Shown here: positions 60,628 through 64,000 of the stretch, one piece after another | Position numbering within the stretch: position 1 is the first letter of the stretch | Layout of the letters: every line of letters starts with the position of its first letter | Source: Laspinema palackyanum D2c | Lineage (GTDB): Bacteria > Cyanobacteriota > Cyanobacteriia > Cyanobacteriales > Laspinemataceae | Direction of reading: 5' to 3' | DNA: 64,000 bases | NCBI RefSeq assembly: GCF_025370875.1 | Contig: NZ_JAMXFD010000013.1 | Coordinates: forward strand, 1-64,000 | The notes under the pieces: generated by a model | Told to the model about the DNA's origin: nothing | The model's input: only the letters and a program-made list of their open reading frames with translations | Databases searched by the model: none | Made by a program: the position numbers and the translations under genes

Positions 60628-61030
60628 AATTCGTCCCCTTTACAGAGGGTTCTGACTGCTCCCGCTGGGATGCAATCCGCTCGACAGTAGCTTCAAAACT
60701 TTTCCAGATTTCTTCAGATGGACGGGGTGGCATAGCTTCAGAACGGGCAAATGCTCTGTTAATTATCTCAGAAGCTTTGCTAAGTTCTTCTGCACTGGGA
60801 GGAGTGGTATCTCTCTCCACTTCCTCCCAGTCTAAGACGAATAAATCGTTGGGAGTACATTGAAAAAAATCGCAAAGTTGAGCCAAAGTATCAAATTCTA
60901 TAGCCCTTGCTTCCCCGGTTTCTAATTCTTTAAGCTGTTGTTCATCAATTCCCGTCAGTTCGGAAATTTCCCGGTTGCTGATATCGCCGTAATTTGCCTT
61001 TAATTGAGCCAGTTGAGTTTTAACTTTCAT
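60617..61030 (-). CDS. HTH-domain antitoxin/regulator of the PIN pair
   Basis: A 137-residue protein with an XRE-like helix-turn-helix at about 12-65 (ISNREISELTGIDEQQLKELETGEARAIEFDTLAQLCDFFQ, given in short: ISELTGIDEQQLKELETG is the core) and a C-terminal acidic helical tail (EELSKASEIINRAFARSEAM) of the type that wraps a toxin. It overlaps the toxin start by 11 bases. Such antitoxins usually repress their own promoter; an operator is not obvious in the 90 bases upstream. Confidence 0.85.
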   Translation of the reverse strand: MKVKTQLAQLKANYGDISNREISELTGIDEQQLKELETGEARAIEFDTLAQLCDFFQCTPNDLFVLDWEEVERDTTPPSAEELSKASEIINRAFARSEAMPPRPSEEIWKSFEATVERIASQREQSEPSVKGTNFDA

Positions 61031-61120
61031 CTGTCACCACCTCTTCCCGGGTAATTTTTTAGTCTTGATTATAGCAGATAAATTCGCTGATTATCCTCAT
61101 CAACCCTACAACTGAAATGT

Positions 61121-61576
61121 CTACTCGCAAGGGGGCGATCGCCTATCCATCGGATGCACTGCCGTCACTTCCCCATACCGGGCAAAATCCTTGGTATTAA
61201 ACGTCAGAATATGAGTCAATCCATGCACCACCATCGCCGCCACCAACCGCGCATCATGGACATTAACACCCCTCACCCCATAAGTCAGCACCAACCGTTC
61301 CCACTCAGAATAAATGGTTAACCTATCGGGTAACAGCAAAAAAAGCCCTTTTAACCGATTCACTTCGGCGGCGGCTTCCGCTGGAGTATGCCCTAACACA
61401 TTCTTCTCCGCAGGGCGGGTGTAAACATTCCAAAACTCGATTAAATTTTGGGGAATGATACAAAGCTGATGCCCTTGACTGCGTAAACTTGTTGTTGCAT
61501 TGATGGCATCGCTGTGCATGGCATGGAGAGGGTCGGCACTCCGCAATAAAATATTAGTATCAATCAAAAATGACAT
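61121..61576 (-). CDS. vapC: VapC-type PIN-domain toxin
   Basis: A 151-residue PIN RNase. Active-site pattern: FLIDTNILLRSADPLH (Asp), PQNLIEFWNVYTRP (Glu), GVNVHDARLVAAMVVHGLTH (Asp) and LTFNTKDFARYGEV (Asp/Asn). Its first base is the last base of the preceding antitoxin gene (TAATG-like junction at 61576), a classical TA arrangement. It probably cleaves tRNA or rRNA when free. Confidence 0.9.
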   Translation of the reverse strand: MSFLIDTNILLRSADPLHAMHSDAINATTSLRSQGHQLCIIPQNLIEFWNVYTRPAEKNVLGHTPAEAAAEVNRLKGLFLLLPDRLTIYSEWERLVLTYGVRGVNVHDARLVAAMVVHGLTHILTFNTKDFARYGEVTAVHPMDRRSPPCE

Positions 61577-61836
61577 TAACCCCTCTCTCCATAAATGCTT
61601 TCTCGGCTAATCGCTTCATCGGATAAAGAGGGCCGATCGCCCGGATGACTAGCCGCCCACTCCCGAAACGCTTTGATCCATTCTTCTGGAGTAGCAGTTT
61701 CATAAAAAGGACGCTCTTTCTCAGATTCTGACGGGTTTTCTGGGTAGGTTTTCAGCTTTTCCTCCAAAAGCGATCGCTCCTCTGGGGAAAGAGATTGAAC
61801 GACTTGGGCTAAAGATTCCACTAATTTAATGTTCAT
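61576..61836 (-). CDS. VapB-like antitoxin
   Basis: An 86-residue protein starting MNIKLVESLAQVV, with AGGAG five bases before the ATG at 61836. A short helical N-terminus (SLSPEERSLLEEKLKTY) precedes a polar tail ending SDEAISRESIYGERG. It joins directly to the VapC toxin at 61121-61576 and is the cognate antitoxin by position. A close duplicate without a toxin lies at 62763-63023. No AbrB, RHH or Phd motif is clear, so the DNA-binding class is unknown. Confidence 0.85.
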   Translation of the reverse strand: MNIKLVESLAQVVQSLSPEERSLLEEKLKTYPENPSESEKERPFYETATPEEWIKAFREWAASHPGDRPSLSDEAISRESIYGERG

Positions 61837-61908
61837 AAATTCTCCTATCATGCTGTAGTCTGGAGCAGAAAGCGGGTTTATTAAATAACCCTCACATTCA
61901 TCGGCTGA

Positions 61909-62355
61909 TTAAACTTCTAATTCCCCAACAACAATAATTTTAACTTCGGTTACCCGCCTCAGTTGCACATCATTGGTTAAAAACGCCTCACAGCCAGCTA
62001 CTAAAGCAGTCGCAATTTGCAAAGCATCTGGTAATTTCAATCGGTATCGTGCCTCCATATCTGCTGCAAGTCGCCCAACTTCCACATCAATATTAGTCAA
62101 GGTTATCCCTTGGGTATTCGTGAGCAAATCTAAAAAATTTTGCTGTAAAGCGCTGTCACCCAGTCGGAGTGGTAAAACCATACATTCTGCTAAAGTCACG
62201 GGAGAGGATATTGCCCGCAACTTACCCCTTTCAATTTCTTGAAATAAGGCATCTACTACAGGAAAGAACGGAGTTACCCCCTGCACATAATAAATCACCG
62301 GGGCCGTATCGAGATAAATTTGGGATACCCCCCTGAGCGCCGATTCAATCTTCAT
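61909..62355 (-). CDS. PIN-domain toxin (VapC-like)
   Basis: A 148-residue PIN protein. Active-site residues: IYLDTAPVIYYVQG (Asp), PVTLAECMVLPLR (Glu), KLPDALQIATALVAGCEAFLTND (Asp pair). The start at 62355 overlaps the upstream antitoxin stop by four bases. It is clearly different in sequence from the 61121-61576 toxin. Confidence 0.9.
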   Translation of the reverse strand: MKIESALRGVSQIYLDTAPVIYYVQGVTPFFPVVDALFQEIERGKLRAISSPVTLAECMVLPLRLGDSALQQNFLDLLTNTQGITLTNIDVEVGRLAADMEARYRLKLPDALQIATALVAGCEAFLTNDVQLRRVTEVKIIVVGELEV

Positions 62356-62597
62356 AATCCCTCAAATATCCGCTTTTCTCGTTCTGTCCATTCCCCCCGT
62401 CCCTCATTAACCCAATCCTGAGCATCCTGCCCCTCTAGCAAGTTGGGCGCTATCCCCCTAAACTCACTCAGCTTGTGTTTTTTCGGTTTAACCGTTTGCC
62501 GCTTCAGTTGCTCCGTTGCATGGCTAATCACCTGCAATTGTTCCTCGGGACTCAGTTGCTCAATTTCCCGTAACACTTGCGCTAATAACGGACTCAT
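62352..62597 (-). CDS. Antitoxin of the PIN pair
   Basis: An 81-residue protein: a helical N-terminus (LAQVLREIEQLSPEEQLQVISHATEQLKRQ) and a basic/acidic C-terminus (LSEFRGIAPNLLEGQDAQDW). Similar to small cyanobacterial VapB-like antitoxins that start with an LSPEEQLQ helix. ATGA overlap with the toxin indicates translational coupling. Confidence 0.85.
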   Translation of the reverse strand: MSPLLAQVLREIEQLSPEEQLQVISHATEQLKRQTVKPKKHKLSEFRGIAPNLLEGQDAQDWVNEGRGEWTEREKRIFEGL

Positions 62598-62762
62598 AAC
62601 CCCAACCTCCTAAGATTTGCCTAACTCGCTACATCTAATTTAGCGCTTGCCGCCACCGTTACATTCATCGGGTTTATAAATTTAACCCCTTCTCTAAATT
62701 TAATCCCTCAAAACTCAATAAGTTACTATTCATTACTCCCCCAAAAACTATCAAAAATGGCA
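62598..62762. other. Gap with toxin remnant junction
   Basis: No gene. At 62755-62762 the bases just after the antitoxin duplicate match the vapC start region (TCAAAAATG); beyond that the toxin sequence is missing, marking a duplication or deletion breakpoint. Confidence 0.5.
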
Positions 62763-63023
62763 TTAACCCCTCTCTCCATAAATGCTTTCTCGGCTAATGG
62801 CTTCATCGGATAAAGAGGGCCGATCGCCCGGGTGACTCGCCGCCCACTCCCGAAACGCTTTGGCCCTTTCTGCTGGAGTGGCGGTTTCATAAAAAGGACG
62901 CTCTTTCTCAGATTCTGACAGGTTTTCTGGGTGGGTTTTCAGCTTTTCCTCCAAGAGCGATCGCTCCTCTGGGGAAAGAGATTGAACAACTTGGGCTAAA
63001 GATTCCACTAATTTAATATTCAT
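62763..63023 (-). CDS. Orphan VapB-like antitoxin, duplicate of 61576-61836
   Basis: An 86-residue protein almost identical to the 61576-61836 antitoxin (same SLSPEERSLLEEKLKT start and SDEAISRESIYGERG tail; differences such as PAERAKAFREW against PEEWIKAFREW). AGGAG precedes the ATG. The cognate toxin gene is absent: downstream only the toxin start codon region remains. It could still neutralise the other toxin as an anti-addiction copy (inference). Confidence 0.85.
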   Translation of the reverse strand: MNIKLVESLAQVVQSLSPEERSLLEEKLKTHPENLSESEKERPFYETATPAERAKAFREWAASHPGDRPSLSDEAISRESIYGERG

Positions 63024-63222
63024 ACCTTCTCCTGTCATGCTGGGGTAGGGAGCAGAAACCGGGTTTCTTCAACAAATATAAGCGAAAATTCCCGAGCTTG
63101 AGTTCCGGTTTCTGGTCCCTGTTAGAAAGGTGGGGTAAAACAGGAATAGGGGTGTAAAATTGAGGGGGGTCTAGGCGGATCGCCCGCTTTTTTAAGCTCG
63201 TGAAAGCAGAATCTAAAAGTGA

Positions 63223-63531
63223 ATGGAAAACGAAGGCACGGCTTTTTATAGAGGGGGTAGCAATTTTGCTGCCAAACCCTCGGAAGTTAGAATAGATGCG
63301 GAAACCAATACCGTTAAACCCACTCATGGCATCTCGATTCATAAAGATGCCACTATCATGAGACGTTTTGGAGGGGCCTATAAAATCTTGTTTCTGCCGG
63401 AAACGTTAAAATTAGTTCAAAGAGGACGAGATCGGGGTCATTACGAAATTGTCCCGAGAGAGGCTAATTTACTCACCTACGAACAATATCAAGACGAGTT
63501 AAACAAAATCAAGGCCGTTTTAGAGGAATAG
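63223..63531 (+). CDS. Small protein of unknown function, first of a two-gene unit
   Basis: A 102-residue protein starting MENEGTAFYRGGSNFAAKPSEV. A YRGG motif near the start, HGISIHKDA in the middle and HYEIVPREANLLTYEQYQ near the end are distinctive. The YRG start recalls ADP-ribosyltransferase-like toxin folds, but the protein is short and other motifs are not secure. No Shine-Dalgarno sequence is visible. Its stop lies four bases before the next ATG, so the two genes are coupled. Function unknown. Confidence 0.6.
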   Translation: MENEGTAFYRGGSNFAAKPSEVRIDAETNTVKPTHGISIHKDATIMRRFGGAYKILFLPETLKLVQRGRDRGHYEIVPREANLLTYEQYQDELNKIKAVLEE

Positions 63532-63535
63532 CAAT

Positions 63536-63991
63536 ATGGAAACTGCACCGAAACTGATATTTAAAGATGGCTGGGATGAAAGAGATGAGGTGGAAACGCC
63601 CATGAAAGGATGTAGAAGCGATGGAATCGTTGATTGCGGTGATGGCACAACCTATTCAGTTTATTTTATTGATCCCATTCGCTTAGAGCAAGATTTAGAG
63701 GCGGAGGTAGAATGTGGTTCCCCTTTTCTGGCCCCACCGGGATTGATTGTGGTACCCGAGGTGACGCGAAGTGCTATGGAAACAGCGATCGCCCAATTAT
63801 GGAAGCAAGGATATTTTGAGGCGTTGCAGCCACTACAACAGAAAAGGGTACCACAGACAATCGGGGATGTTTCTAGATCAAAGGAATTCCACAAGAGTCT
63901 GGATGAACTAAGACTGAGCAATTTCTTGGCTAAAGAGGATGAAACCTTAGAATCTTTAGGGGAAAGGAAGCTGAAGAATCAGATTGAGTAG
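63536..63991 (+). CDS. Protein of unknown function, second of a two-gene unit
   Basis: A 151-residue protein, complete, ending with TAG at 63989-63991 just inside the window edge. It begins METAPKLIFKDGWDERDEV and contains GDGTTYSVYFIDPIRLEQDL, a short Pro-rich loop (CGSPFLAPPGLIVV) and a charged C-terminal helix (LSNFLAKEDETLESLGERKL). GAGGAA overlapping the previous stop serves as ribosome binding site. No family recognised; as a partner of the upstream protein an immunity- or antitoxin-like role is possible but unproved. Confidence 0.65.
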   Translation: METAPKLIFKDGWDERDEVETPMKGCRSDGIVDCGDGTTYSVYFIDPIRLEQDLEAEVECGSPFLAPPGLIVVPEVTRSAMETAIAQLWKQGYFEALQPLQQKRVPQTIGDVSRSKEFHKSLDELRLSNFLAKEDETLESLGERKLKNQIE

Positions 63992-64000
63992 CAACAGAAC

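Overview
The window reads as chromosomal DNA of a filamentous, non-heterocystous-type cyanobacterium (Oscillatoriales-like; genus not determinable from the sequence alone). The evidence is the very high density of the HIP1 octamer GCGATCGC inside and between genes, cyanobacterial protein families (DUF3747-SLH protein, NTT-like/HEAT protein with a cyclic-nucleotide-binding neighbour, DUF3887, giant DUF4347/RTX protein), and many small palindromic or MITE-like repeats. I see no rRNA, tRNA, CRISPR array, intact insertion sequence or replication origin.

Layout. 0.07-4.7 kb: XRE regulator, a secreted Gly/Ala-rich protein, four small membrane or helical proteins (one DUF1622) and a small peptidoglycan-binding protein. 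5.0-9.7 kb: a complete carbohydrate ABC importer (lipoprotein binding protein, two permeases, MalK/UgpC-type ATPase) with a palindromic repeat between the second permease and the ATPase. 10.5-22.2 kb: one 3912-codon gene for a modular RTX-type secreted protein (DUF4347, SBBP propeller repeats, Ig-like domains, a roughly 730-residue unassigned region, RTX calcium repeats, and a C-terminal array of YLxxNxDVAxAV repeats). 22.3-24.7 kb: convergent GH116 beta-glucosidase. 24.9-26.8 kb: a broken two-gene operon, an AAA ATPase (one frameshift, one nonsense codon) plus a PD-(D/E)XK-like partner (one nonsense codon).

27-46.8 kb is mostly core or conserved cyanobacterial material: coiled-coil membrane protein, DUF3747-SLH protein, infC, NTT/HEAT transporter-like protein with a cNMP-binding partner, SH3-domain protein, VanX-like dipeptidase, WD40/membrane protein, GH10 xylanase, purB, DUF3887 protein and comM/yifB. 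46.9-47.25 kb holds two tandem copies of a palindromic repeat also found at 8.4 kb.

47.5-54.5 kb is the most unusual block: an ECF-like sigma factor whose C-terminal half is largely built from in-frame MITEs; a protein with two amino-acid-type periplasmic-binding domains fused behind the same YLxxNxDVA repeats as the giant RTX protein and lacking a Sec signal; a second ECF-like sigma factor; and an overlapping TPR protein with an in-frame repeat insertion. I infer a sigma-factor-controlled surface or extracellular sensing module. 54.5-58.2 kb: a calcium-type beta/gamma-crystallin, an ABC exporter and a methyltransferase. 58.3-63.1 kb is a toxin-antitoxin island with gene fragments, two Uma2 proteins, three PIN-domain TA pairs and a toxin-less antitoxin duplicate, followed by a two-gene unit of unknown function at the edge.
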